DNA of 64,000 nt from Gaiellasilicea sp963794385 (GTDB lineage Bacteria; Actinomycetota; Thermoleophilia; Gaiellales; Gaiellaceae), in contig CAWCDT010000011.1 of the NCBI GenBank assembly GCA_963794385.1, positions 127,599 to 191,598 on the forward strand, written 5' to 3'. This document shows, one piece after another, positions 48,518 to 56,165 of the stretch. A program made the translations under genes and the position numbers. Below the pieces are notes generated by a model. It had not been told where the DNA came from. It saw only the letters and a program-made list of their open reading frames with translations, and did no database searches. Numbering within the stretch: the stretch's first letter is position 1; each line of letters opens with the position of its first letter.

Positions 48518-51043
48518 TCAGCTTGAGGCTTCTACCGAGGTTCGCGGTACGGGCGCTTCTCCCTGCATCACTTCCTCCACCAGCTCCCGGACCTCCCGCT
48601 CGAGCTCCTCCGACGCCTCTGGCGTCTCCCCCTCGGCGTAGATGTGCACGAGCGGCTCGTCGGGGTCGGGCAGCACCTGAGACCAGCCGTGCTCGTTCAT
48701 CAGCTTGATCCCGTCGGTGAGATCGAGGTCGCGGCCGGCCAGACGCTCGTTCAGCACCCGCATCACGAGCCCCTTCTTCGACCACGGGCAGGCCAGGCGC
48801 CGGTGGATCAACGTCGGCACCGGCAGCTCGGCGACGAGCTCCGAGAGCGGCCTCCGCAGCGGCGCAAGCAGCTCGAGCAGCTTCGCGAGGCTTGCGACCG
48901 CGTCGTAGGCCGGCAGGAACTCCGGGAAGACGTAGCCGCCCCCGACCGCGCCTGCGAACACGACCCCCGGCTGGGCGGCGGCGCTCGTCAGGTCAGTGAG
49001 CGAGTTCGGCGTCCGGACGATCTCGAGCCCGTCGCCGGCGAGCTCGTCGAGCTTGCTCGTGGCCGTGACCGGGAAGGCGATCTTCCCCTTCGTGCCTCGC
49101 TCGGCGAGCAGGCGGACGAAGAGCAGCAGCGCCTGGTCGACCGGCACCTCGTGCCCCTGCTCGTCGACCAGGTAGAGCCGCTCGCCCGACTGGTCGAAGA
49201 CGGCGCCGAGATCCGCTCCGATCGCCGTCACGAGGCGCTTCGTGTGCCCGATCGACTGCGCGAGCGTGCCGCGCTCGCCGAGCTCGTCGGCGAAGAAGCC
49301 GTGCGCGGAAACCGCCTCCACGCCGAGCGGCCCCACCACGAGGGGCAGCACGAACGAGGCGGCCGAGTAGCCGTAGTCCACGACGATCCGGAAGCGCCGC
49401 TCGCGGATCGCCTCGGCGTCCAGCGAGCCGAGCAGATCCTGCGCGTAGCTCTCGCGCACTCGCGCCGGGTACGAGACCGAGCCGACGCCGCCCGAGTCGA
49501 CTCGGCGGAGCTCCTGGCGCGTGAAGTTCCTCTCGATCTCCTTCTGCAGGGCGGGCGTGACCAGGATCCCGGGCGGCTCGTAGATGCGGATGAAGACCGC
49601 CTCCGGGTCGAGATGGCTCGTGCCGACGTGCACTCCGGCAGCGAACCCCTGCGTCTTGAGCACGTGCCGGCCGACGGCGGGGGGCGAGACGCGCAGGTCG
49701 GCGACGTCGATCCCCGCCGCGTTGAGGCCGGAGATCGTCGCGCGCTTGATCATCCGGCAGCCGGGGGCGGAGTCGCGGCTGGCGACGACGCGGGCGCCGC
49801 GCTTGAGGGCGGTGCCGAGCGCGGTTGCGAGCCGCGCGGCCGCCTCGGGAGTGAGATCGACGTTGACGAGCCCGCTGACACCGTCCCTGCCGAACAAGCG
49901 CGAAGAGGCGCGCGTCTCCCAGATCAGGTTCTCGAAGACCTGGGCTCCGGTCTCGACCTCCTTGTACGGGAAGACCCGGACGTGCGGCATGATGCTCGCC
50001 TCCGAGCCGATCGTGACCTCGTCGCCGATCGCGGCGCCTTCCTGGATCCGGACGTGGTCGCGGATATCGCAGGTGCGGCCGATGATCGCTCCCTCGATCA
50101 ACGCGCTGCGGCCCACGTGCGTCGCCGCGTCGATCACCGTCCGCACCGTCCGTGCACGTTCGCGCAGCGTGACGCCGTTCGAGAGCACGGTGTAAGGCCC
50201 GACCGAGGCGTCCTGCGCGATTCTGCAGTGGTTGCCGATGAACGCCGGCCCCTCGACCTCCTCGACGTCGTAGATGTCGGCGCCCTCGCCGATCCAGACG
50301 TTGCCGCGCAGCTGGATGCCCTCGATGTTCAGGCGCACGCGCTCGTCGAGCGCGTCGAAGTTCGCCTGCCGGTACTGGTCGAGGTTCCCGATGTCCTGCC
50401 AGTAGCCCTCGAGCACGTGCCCGTAGATCGGCCGCCCCATCTCGAGCAGCAGCGGGAAGAGCTCCTTCGAGAAGTCGAACGCGCCGTCCCGCGGGATGTG
50501 GTTCAGGACCTCCGGCTCGAGCACGTAGATGCCCGTGTTGATCGTGTCCGAGAAGACCTGGCCCCAGGACGGCTTCTCCAGGAAGCGCTCGACCTTGCCG
50601 TCCTCGTCGGTGACGACGATGCCGAACTCGAGCGGGTTGTCGACCGACATCAGCCCGATCGTGACCGCCGCGCCGGTCTCCTCGTGGCGACGGACGAGCG
50701 AGCCGAGATCGACGTCGCAAAGAGCGTCGCCGGAGATCACGAGGAAGGTCTCGTCGAGGGCGCCGCTCGCGAGCCGAACCGAGCCGGCCGTTCCCAGCGG
50801 CAGCTCCTCGATCGAGTACTCGATGTTGAGACCGAGCGAGTCGCCGTCGCCGAAATAGCCCCGGATCGCCTGCGGCATGAATGCGAGCGTGACGATGACG
50901 TCGTCGAAGCCGTGCTCGAGCAAAAGCTCGAGGATGTGCTCCATGCACGGCTTGCCGGCGATCGGGACCATCGGCTTGGGCTGGTTCGAGGTCAGCGGCC
51001 GGAGCCGCGTCCCCTCCCCGCCGGCCATCACTACGGCCTTCAC
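48518..51043 (-). CDS. Nucleotidyltransferase / left-handed helix / degenerate phosphohexomutase fusion protein
   Basis: The 841-residue protein has three parts. Residues 1-235 are a sugar-phosphate nucleotidyltransferase (KAVVMAGGEGTRLRPLT, PKPMVPIAGKP, VISGDALCDVD, FLEKPSWG). Residues about 250-370 are hexapeptide repeats. Residues about 380-800 have the phosphomannomutase/phosphoglucomutase fold. In that last part the phosphoserine loop reads ASRDSAPGCRM instead of the TASHNP type, and the metal loop reads FDQSGER instead of DGDGDR, so mutase activity is doubtful. It is usually annotated mannose-1-phosphate guanylyltransferase; the sugar is uncertain. The GTG start overlaps the CDP-alcohol transferase stop. 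Confidence 0.85.
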   Translation of the reverse strand: MKAVVMAGGEGTRLRPLTSNQPKPMVPIAGKPCMEHILELLLEHGFDDVIVTLAFMPQAIRGYFGDGDSLGLNIEYSIEELPLGTAGSVRLASGALDETFLVISGDALCDVDLGSLVRRHEETGAAVTIGLMSVDNPLEFGIVVTDEDGKVERFLEKPSWGQVFSDTINTGIYVLEPEVLNHIPRDGAFDFSKELFPLLLEMGRPIYGHVLEGYWQDIGNLDQYRQANFDALDERVRLNIEGIQLRGNVWIGEGADIYDVEEVEGPAFIGNHCRIAQDASVGPYTVLSNGVTLRERARTVRTVIDAATHVGRSALIEGAIIGRTCDIRDHVRIQEGAAIGDEVTIGSEASIMPHVRVFPYKEVETGAQVFENLIWETRASSRLFGRDGVSGLVNVDLTPEAAARLATALGTALKRGARVVASRDSAPGCRMIKRATISGLNAAGIDVADLRVSPPAVGRHVLKTQGFAAGVHVGTSHLDPEAVFIRIYEPPGILVTPALQKEIERNFTRQELRRVDSGGVGSVSYPARVRESYAQDLLGSLDAEAIRERRFRIVVDYGYSAASFVLPLVVGPLGVEAVSAHGFFADELGERGTLAQSIGHTKRLVTAIGADLGAVFDQSGERLYLVDEQGHEVPVDQALLLFVRLLAERGTKGKIAFPVTATSKLDELAGDGLEIVRTPNSLTDLTSAAAQPGVVFAGAVGGGYVFPEFLPAYDAVASLAKLLELLAPLRRPLSELVAELPVPTLIHRRLACPWSKKGLVMRVLNERLAGRDLDLTDGIKLMNEHGWSQVLPDPDEPLVHIYAEGETPEASEELEREVRELVEEVMQGEAPVPRTSVEASS

Positions 51044-51591
51044 GCCCGCACCTCCCGCCGTGCCTCCGCGACGTACTGGACGGCCGCAGCGAGCGCGAGC
51101 GCGAGCGCGAACCAGAAGAGCCAGAGCGGCCATTCGGTCGACTGCCCGACGACGAGCAGGATCCCGACCGAGAGGTAGAGCAGCCAGGTGGCGACCTTCC
51201 CGAGCTTGCTCACCTCGAGCTCGTAGTCAGGGGGCATGAGCAGCTTGTACCCGCCGACGAGCACGATGTCACGCAGGACGATGATCGCGGCGCCGTACCA
51301 GGGCAGCTTTCCCTCCAGCCAGAGGAGGATCACCGCCGCGTCGATCATCAGCCGGTCGGCAAGCGGGTCGGCGAGCCGGCCGAACTGCGATTCGACGTGC
51401 CAGCGGCGCGCGAGGAAGCCGTCGACCTGGTCGGTGACCCCGGCGACGAGGAAGATCCAGCCCGCGGCCCAGCTCGAGCCGTCCTCCGCACGGACGAAGA
51501 CGACGACGAAGATCGGGACAAGCGCCAGCCGCAGCACGGTCAGCGCATTCGGGAGCTGAGCGAGGGGTGCGGAGACTGCGCGGGCGCTCAT
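51040..51591 (-). CDS. CDP-alcohol phosphatidyltransferase (PgsA-like)
   Basis: The 183-residue membrane enzyme carries the complete CDP-alcohol transferase motif, DQVDGFLARRWHVESQFG followed by RLADPLADR, which binds metal and CDP. The N-terminal LPNALTVLRLALVPIFVVVF is typical of phosphatidylglycerophosphate synthase; about five to six helices are predicted. Products could be phosphatidylglycerophosphate or a related phospholipid. The ATG at 51591 faces the HutF-like gene across 24 bases containing both -10 elements. Confidence 0.9.
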   Translation of the reverse strand: MSARAVSAPLAQLPNALTVLRLALVPIFVVVFVRAEDGSSWAAGWIFLVAGVTDQVDGFLARRWHVESQFGRLADPLADRLMIDAAVILLWLEGKLPWYGAAIIVLRDIVLVGGYKLLMPPDYELEVSKLGKVATWLLYLSVGILLVVGQSTEWPLWLFWFALALALAAAVQYVAEARREVRA

Positions 51592-51599
51592 CTCCAGCA

Positions 51600-51609
51600 A
51601 GGATATGTT
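51600..51609. promoter_or_regulatory. Overlapping divergent -10 elements
   Basis: TATGTT (51604-51609, plus strand) lies 6 nt before GTG 51616. TATCCT (minus strand, 51605-51600) lies 8 nt before the ATG at 51591. The two hexamers share two bases, so polymerase can occupy only one at a time; both predict leaderless or near-leaderless mRNAs. Confidence 0.5.
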
Positions 51610-51615
51610 GCCGCC

Positions 51616-52626
51616 GTGGCCGAGACGATCACGCTGCCGGGCTTCGTCAACGCGCACAGCCACACCTTCCAGCGGGCTCTGCGCGGCCGGGCCGGCGGCG
51701 GCGACTTCTGGGCCTGGCGGGAGCTGATGCTCACCGAGGCGGAGCGCCAGACGCCCGCGAGCGTTCGCGAGCTCTACGCCGCCACGTACGCGGAGATGCG
51801 CAACGGCGGTTACACCGCGGTCGGCGAGTTCCACTACCTCGGCCTCCCCGAGGCGCGCGCGGCGGTCGCGGCTGCCGCCGAGGCCGGGATCGAGCTCGTC
51901 CTCCTGCTTGCGGCGTATGCGCGCGGCGGCCTGCCGCGCATGCGGCAGGAGTCGCCCGCCGACTACCTCCGCCAGCTCGAGTCGCTCCGTACCGAGGGCG
52001 TCCGCGTCGGCCTTGCCCCCCACTCCGTCCGCGCCTGCCCGCGCGAGTGGCTCGAAGAGCTCGGCCGTTACGCGGTGGCCGAAGGCCTGCCGCTCCACGT
52101 CCACGCCGACGAGCAGCCGCGGGAGATCGAGGAATGCCTCGCCGAGCACGGCTGCCGGCCGATCGAGTTGCTCGAGCGCACGGGCTGCCTCGGGCCGCAT
52201 GTCACCGTCGTCCACGCCACGCACGCTGACGGCGCCGAGCTCGATCTTCTGGCACAGAGTGGCACGACCGTCTGCGCGTGCCTGACGACCGAGGCCGACC
52301 TCGCGGACGGTTTCCTTCCCGCTGCGCGCATCGAGCACCGCGGCATCCCGGTCTGTATCGGCTCCGACTCGAACGTCCGCGTAGACCCATTCGAGGAGCT
52401 GCGCGAGCTGGAGGGGATCGCCCGGCGCCAGACGGGCAAGCGCGGCGTCTTCTCGACGGAGCGGCTGCTCTGCTTCGGCGCCGACGAGGGAGCGCGGTCA
52501 CTCGGGCTCGAGTCCTGGCCCGAGATCGAGGTCGACCTCGGACACGAGTCGCTGCGCGGGGTCGAGCCCGGTGACGTCTTCGACGCACTCGTCTCGAGCT
52601 GCGGCGCCGACGTCGTCGTGCTCTAG
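51616..52626 (+). CDS. Amidohydrolase, formimidoylglutamate deiminase-like (short)
   Basis: The protein follows the HutF pattern: PGFVNAHSHTFQRALRG (first two metal His), DFWAWRELM, GGYTAVGEFHYLG, LPLHVHADEQPREIEECLAE (metal His and catalytic Glu), VVHATHAD and GSDSNVRVDPFEELRELE (metal Asp). HutF deiminates N-formimino-glutamate in histidine breakdown. At 336 residues it is about 100 shorter than standard HutF because the N-terminal composite domain is missing. No other hut genes are nearby, so the exact substrate is uncertain. The 3' end overlaps convergent glycoside hydrolase by four bases. Confidence 0.8.
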   Translation: MAETITLPGFVNAHSHTFQRALRGRAGGGDFWAWRELMLTEAERQTPASVRELYAATYAEMRNGGYTAVGEFHYLGLPEARAAVAAAAEAGIELVLLLAAYARGGLPRMRQESPADYLRQLESLRTEGVRVGLAPHSVRACPREWLEELGRYAVAEGLPLHVHADEQPREIEECLAEHGCRPIELLERTGCLGPHVTVVHATHADGAELDLLAQSGTTVCACLTTEADLADGFLPAARIEHRGIPVCIGSDSNVRVDPFEELRELEGIARRQTGKRGVFSTERLLCFGADEGARSLGLESWPEIEVDLGHESLRGVEPGDVFDALVSSCGADVVVL

Positions 52627-54101
52627 CGCCAGCTGAAGGAGACGTCGTCGATCCAGGCGGAGCCCTGCAGCTGTCGCGCCTCGAGCACGATCCGTGCAAA
52701 GGCGGCTCCCGCGGGCGGCCTGGCCTCGACCACCGCTCTGCGCCAGCTGTCGCCGGCAGGAACCGACACCCACCTCAACCCCACTTGCCGGCCCGCCGGA
52801 CCGAACCATGCGATCGCGACGCGGACCGTCGCGTCGGCGCCGCGTACCCACGCCGAGAGCCGTGCTCGGCCGGCTCGCACTGCAGCCGCGACCGGGGTGA
52901 CGAGGAAGATCCCGCTCCGTCCGGGCCGTCCGACGACCCGGGCGGACGCCGCACCGGATCTCGCCACCGCCGGGTCGCGAACGAGGCGTAACTCACCCCT
53001 GGACCCCCAGACCGCCGGTACGGACGATCCGTCCTCGGCCACCGCAGCGGCCTCGAAGCCTCCGTTGAAGGCCGTGTCCAGGCGCCCAGTGAACAGCCGG
53101 CGCACGGTGCCCGCCGCCGGCTTGGCGGAGCCGTCCTCGCGAAAAAGGCCGAAGCGGTACTCGGTCTTCTTCTCGTCCACGTCCGACGCCGGGATCGCAC
53201 CCGCGGCGAAGTCGTCCAGGATCCAGAGCCCGGGCGCTGGGAGACCGAGGCGCGCCAGGGCACCGAAGCAGAGCTTGAAGTAGTGCTCCTGAGCGGCCTC
53301 CTGGCCGGACGGTGTGAGCGGGACACCCTCGAAGCCGGTATGACCGGTCGAGGTCGGGTAACCGAGCTCGCCGATCCACAGCGGTGTCGGGGCGGCGAGG
53401 TCGCGCAGCGTCGCGAAGACCTGCTCTGCCGCTTCGCCGCCACCCGTGAAGTAGTGCGCACTGAAGAAGTCGGGCCGCGCCGCCGCCGGCAGGGCCGCAG
53501 CCAGCGGACGCAGCCTGAGCGCCGGCTTCGTCCCCCCGACTGACACCGTCACCGGCGTCTGTCGCCTGAGCAGGCCCCGCAGCCACGGGACGAGCTCACG
53601 TGTCCACTGGAGCGCCGCTCTGTCTGTCGTGTCGACCTCGTTCTTGAGCTCGACGAACGCGATCCGTCGATCGCCGACGTACGGGGCGAGCACGGCGCGG
53701 GCCCACCGCTTCGACCCCTCGATGTCGCGGTACTCGTCCCACCAGTCGAACAGGGTGAGATGCACGTGCAGGCGGGCGCCGGCCGCGATGTCCACGAGCT
53801 CGCGCAGGAGGCGCAGCTTCTCCTGCTCCGGTCTCGGATAGCCGAAGTAATGGGCGGGAACGACGACGCGGACGGTGTTGGCGTTGAGGCTGCGGAGCCG
53901 GCGGAGGTCGGCGGCGATCCGCGCTGGGCGCCAGGGCTCCCACATCTGCGTCCAGCCCGCGTCGGCCGGGTAGTAGCTGACGGCCCGCAGCTCACGGGGT
54001 ACGTCCAGGCGCGCAACCGTTCCGCCTGCGTCGGCGCCCGCCCAGGCGGCGCCCGGCAGGACGAGGCAGATAGCGGCGAGGGCAAGGCCAGGTTTCAGCA
54101 A
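52623..54101 (-). CDS. Secreted glycoside hydrolase (GH5/cellulase-like) with C-terminal carbohydrate-binding-like domain
   Basis: A signal peptide (residues 1-22, LALAAICLVLPGAAWA) is followed by a TIM-barrel hydrolase. The probable acid/base Glu is in FVELKNEVDT and the nucleophile in PLWIGELGYPTSTG, as in GH5 and related clan A families. THE SDD-like region LWILDDFAAGAIP closes the barrel. The last ~150 residues form a beta-rich domain resembling carbohydrate-binding modules (GGFEAAAVAEDGS to GSAWIDDVSF). The substrate is not deducible. It starts at ATG 54101. Confidence 0.82.
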   Translation of the reverse strand: MLKPGLALAAICLVLPGAAWAGADAGGTVARLDVPRELRAVSYYPADAGWTQMWEPWRPARIAADLRRLRSLNANTVRVVVPAHYFGYPRPEQEKLRLLRELVDIAAGARLHVHLTLFDWWDEYRDIEGSKRWARAVLAPYVGDRRIAFVELKNEVDTTDRAALQWTRELVPWLRGLLRRQTPVTVSVGGTKPALRLRPLAAALPAAARPDFFSAHYFTGGGEAAEQVFATLRDLAAPTPLWIGELGYPTSTGHTGFEGVPLTPSGQEAAQEHYFKLCFGALARLGLPAPGLWILDDFAAGAIPASDVDEKKTEYRFGLFREDGSAKPAAGTVRRLFTGRLDTAFNGGFEAAAVAEDGSSVPAVWGSRGELRLVRDPAVARSGAASARVVGRPGRSGIFLVTPVAAAVRAGRARLSAWVRGADATVRVAIAWFGPAGRQVGLRWVSVPAGDSWRRAVVEARPPAGAAFARIVLEARQLQGSAWIDDVSFSWR

Positions 54102-54276
54102 GAAACATGAGCCTACGCGCCCGCCGTGACGAGATCCACCAGGGATGACCCTAGGTCCGCACGCGGGGCCTCCTCCGCCGGTCCAGGGGTTCCCTCGGCG
54201 CGTACACGAATGTCAGCGAGAGACCATCGGCGCATCCGAGCGACCAACGCTCACGAGCCGATTGGAGGAACCACAG

Positions 54277-56118
54277 ATGAACTACGCACCAGCACGAGCC
54301 CGCCGGACAGCGCTCCGGCCGCTCGTCGTCACCGCCGTCGCCGCGCTCGGCCTCGGCTTCGCGGCCCAGGCGGGCGCCGCGCCGGCGGTGAAGCACAAGC
54401 AGAAGGTCGAGGCGAAGGTCAGGCACGACACCCTCGAGATCGAAGGCACGTTCAGAGGCGACACGATCGCGCTTCGGCTCCGGGCCGGCGACCCCGACAC
54501 GCTCGAGCTCGACGTCGACGACGATGGCTCGGCCGAGCGCCGGTTCGACCGCGACCGGTTCGACGAGATCGAGGTCGAGGCAGGATTCGGCGACGACTTC
54601 GTCCGCATCGACGAGGTCAACGGCGTCTTCACCGATACGGAGGCGACGACCCTCGACGGCGAGTTCGGCGACGACTCTCTCGCCGGCGGCTCCGGCAGAG
54701 AAACGTACCGTGGCGGGTTCGGCGACGACCGCGCGGACGGCAACCGGGGCGACGACACCGCCTTCATGGGGTTCGGCGACGACACGTTCGTCTGGGATCC
54801 CGGCGACGGCAGCGACCGCGTCGAGGGCCAGTTCGGTAACGACGACACGATGCTGTTCAACGGCGCCGGCGCTGCAGAGGCGTTCGACGTCTCGGCGAAC
54901 GGCGAGCGAATCCGTTTCTTCCGCAACGTCGGCAACATCACGATGGACCTCGACGGCGTCGAGCAGATCGACCTGAACGCGCTCGGCGGCGCCGACACGA
55001 CGGTCGTGAACAACGTGACCGGTACGGACCTCGACGGCGTCGACGTCAATCTCGCAGCCGCGCTCGTCGGCAACGCCGGCGACGGCCAGCCTGACACGCT
55101 GATCGTGAACGGCACGAACGGCAACGACGCGATCGACATCTCCGGCGCGGACGGCAGCGCAACCGTGCTCGGACTGGCCGCCCGCGTCGCGGCCGCGAAC
55201 GCCGAAGCGGCGAGTGACACGCTCGTCGTGAACGCGCTCGGCGGGAACGACACCGTTTCAGCTGCGGCGCTCGCCGCGTCTGCGATCAAGCTGACGGTCG
55301 ACGGCGGCGCCGGGGACGACACGGTCCTCGGCGGAGCCGGCGGCGACCTGCTGCTGGGCGGTACGCAGGACGACCTCATCGACGGCAACCGCGGCGACGA
55401 CGTCGGCTTCCTCGGCGGCGACGACGACACGTTCCGTTGGGACCCGGGCGACGGCAGCGACGTGGTTGAGGGCCAGGCCGGCCTCGACACGCTGCTCTTC
55501 AACGGGGCAGGGGCGGCGGAAAACATCGACGTCTCGGCCAACGGCGGGCGGGCTCGGTTCTTCCGCGATGTCGCCAGCATCACGATGGACCTCGACGACA
55601 CCGAGAAGGTCTTCTTCCAGGCTCTCGGCGGCGCCGACAACGTCGTGGTCAACGACCTCAGCGGCACCGACGTCGTCGAGGTCGAAACCGACCTCGCGGC
55701 CGCGATCGGCGGCGCGGTCGGTGACGGGGCGGCCGACACGGTCACCGTCAACGGCACGAACGGTGACGACGTGATCGTCAGCCAGGGCCAGAACGGCACG
55801 GCTACCGTGCTCGGGCTCGCCGCCTTGGTGCGGGTCGAGAACGCAGAGCCGGCGCTCGATCGGTTGGTGGTCAGGGGCCTCGCGGGTGACGACATCCTCG
55901 AGGCGAGTGGCCTCGCGGCCTCGGCGATCGCCTACACCGCGGACGGCGGTGCCGACGACGACGTGCTGGTCGGCAGCCAGGGCGACGACCGCCTGGACGG
56001 TCAGGCGGGGGACGACACGATGGTCGGCGGCCCCGGCGCCGACCAGATCAGCTGCGGCGTGGGTGACGACACCGTCGTCTCGGACGCGGCCGACACGGTC
56101 GCGGCCGACTGCCTCTAG
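54277..56118 (+). CDS. Secreted RTX-like calcium-binding repeat protein
   Basis: The 613-residue protein has a Sec signal peptide (LRPLVVTAVAALGLGFAAQA, cleavage after AGA) and many GD/GGxGxD-type repeats, such as GGAGDDTVLGGAGGD and GSQGDDRLDGQAGDD, that form calcium-binding beta-rolls. It ends in a short tail with two cysteines (ISCGVGDDT and AADCL). It contains a tandem duplication of about 215 residues. Shine-Dalgarno GGAGGAA (54264-54270) precedes ATG 54277. Classical RTX proteins leave by type I secretion without a signal peptide, so Sec export here marks the actinobacterial type. Function (surface, adhesion or matrix) is unknown. Confidence 0.85.
   Translation: MNYAPARARRTALRPLVVTAVAALGLGFAAQAGAAPAVKHKQKVEAKVRHDTLEIEGTFRGDTIALRLRAGDPDTLELDVDDDGSAERRFDRDRFDEIEVEAGFGDDFVRIDEVNGVFTDTEATTLDGEFGDDSLAGGSGRETYRGGFGDDRADGNRGDDTAFMGFGDDTFVWDPGDGSDRVEGQFGNDDTMLFNGAGAAEAFDVSANGERIRFFRNVGNITMDLDGVEQIDLNALGGADTTVVNNVTGTDLDGVDVNLAAALVGNAGDGQPDTLIVNGTNGNDAIDISGADGSATVLGLAARVAAANAEAASDTLVVNALGGNDTVSAAALAASAIKLTVDGGAGDDTVLGGAGGDLLLGGTQDDLIDGNRGDDVGFLGGDDDTFRWDPGDGSDVVEGQAGLDTLLFNGAGAAENIDVSANGGRARFFRDVASITMDLDDTEKVFFQALGGADNVVVNDLSGTDVVEVETDLAAAIGGAVGDGAADTVTVNGTNGDDVIVSQGQNGTATVLGLAALVRVENAEPALDRLVVRGLAGDDILEASGLAASAIAYTADGGADDDVLVGSQGDDRLDGQAGDDTMVGGPGADQISCGVGDDTVVSDAADTVAADCL
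54786..56040 (+). repeat. Tandem ~215-codon duplication within the RTX-like gene
   Basis: Unit 1 starts near 54786 with WDPGDGSDRVEGQ and continues through LFNGAGAAEAFDVSANG, SITMDLD-type and TATVLGLAA segments. Unit 2 starts near 55431 with WDPGDGSDVVEGQ and repeats the same order (LFNGAGAAENIDVSANG, ASITMDLDDTE, NGTATVLGLAAL). The two units are about 645 and 610 bases. Confidence 0.85.
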
Positions 56119-56134
56119 GACGGGGGCACGCAGC

Positions 56135-56162
56135 ACTCGGGGCTCCATTCGGAGCCCCGAGT
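56135..56162. terminator. Bidirectional terminator between RTX-like and LuxR-type genes
   Basis: A 12-bp perfect stem (ACTCGGGGCTCC with its complement) around an ATTC loop lies 16 bases after the RTX-like stop and 3 bases before the end of the convergent regulator gene. It is well placed to end both transcripts. Confidence 0.85.
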
Positions 56163-56165
56163 CTG

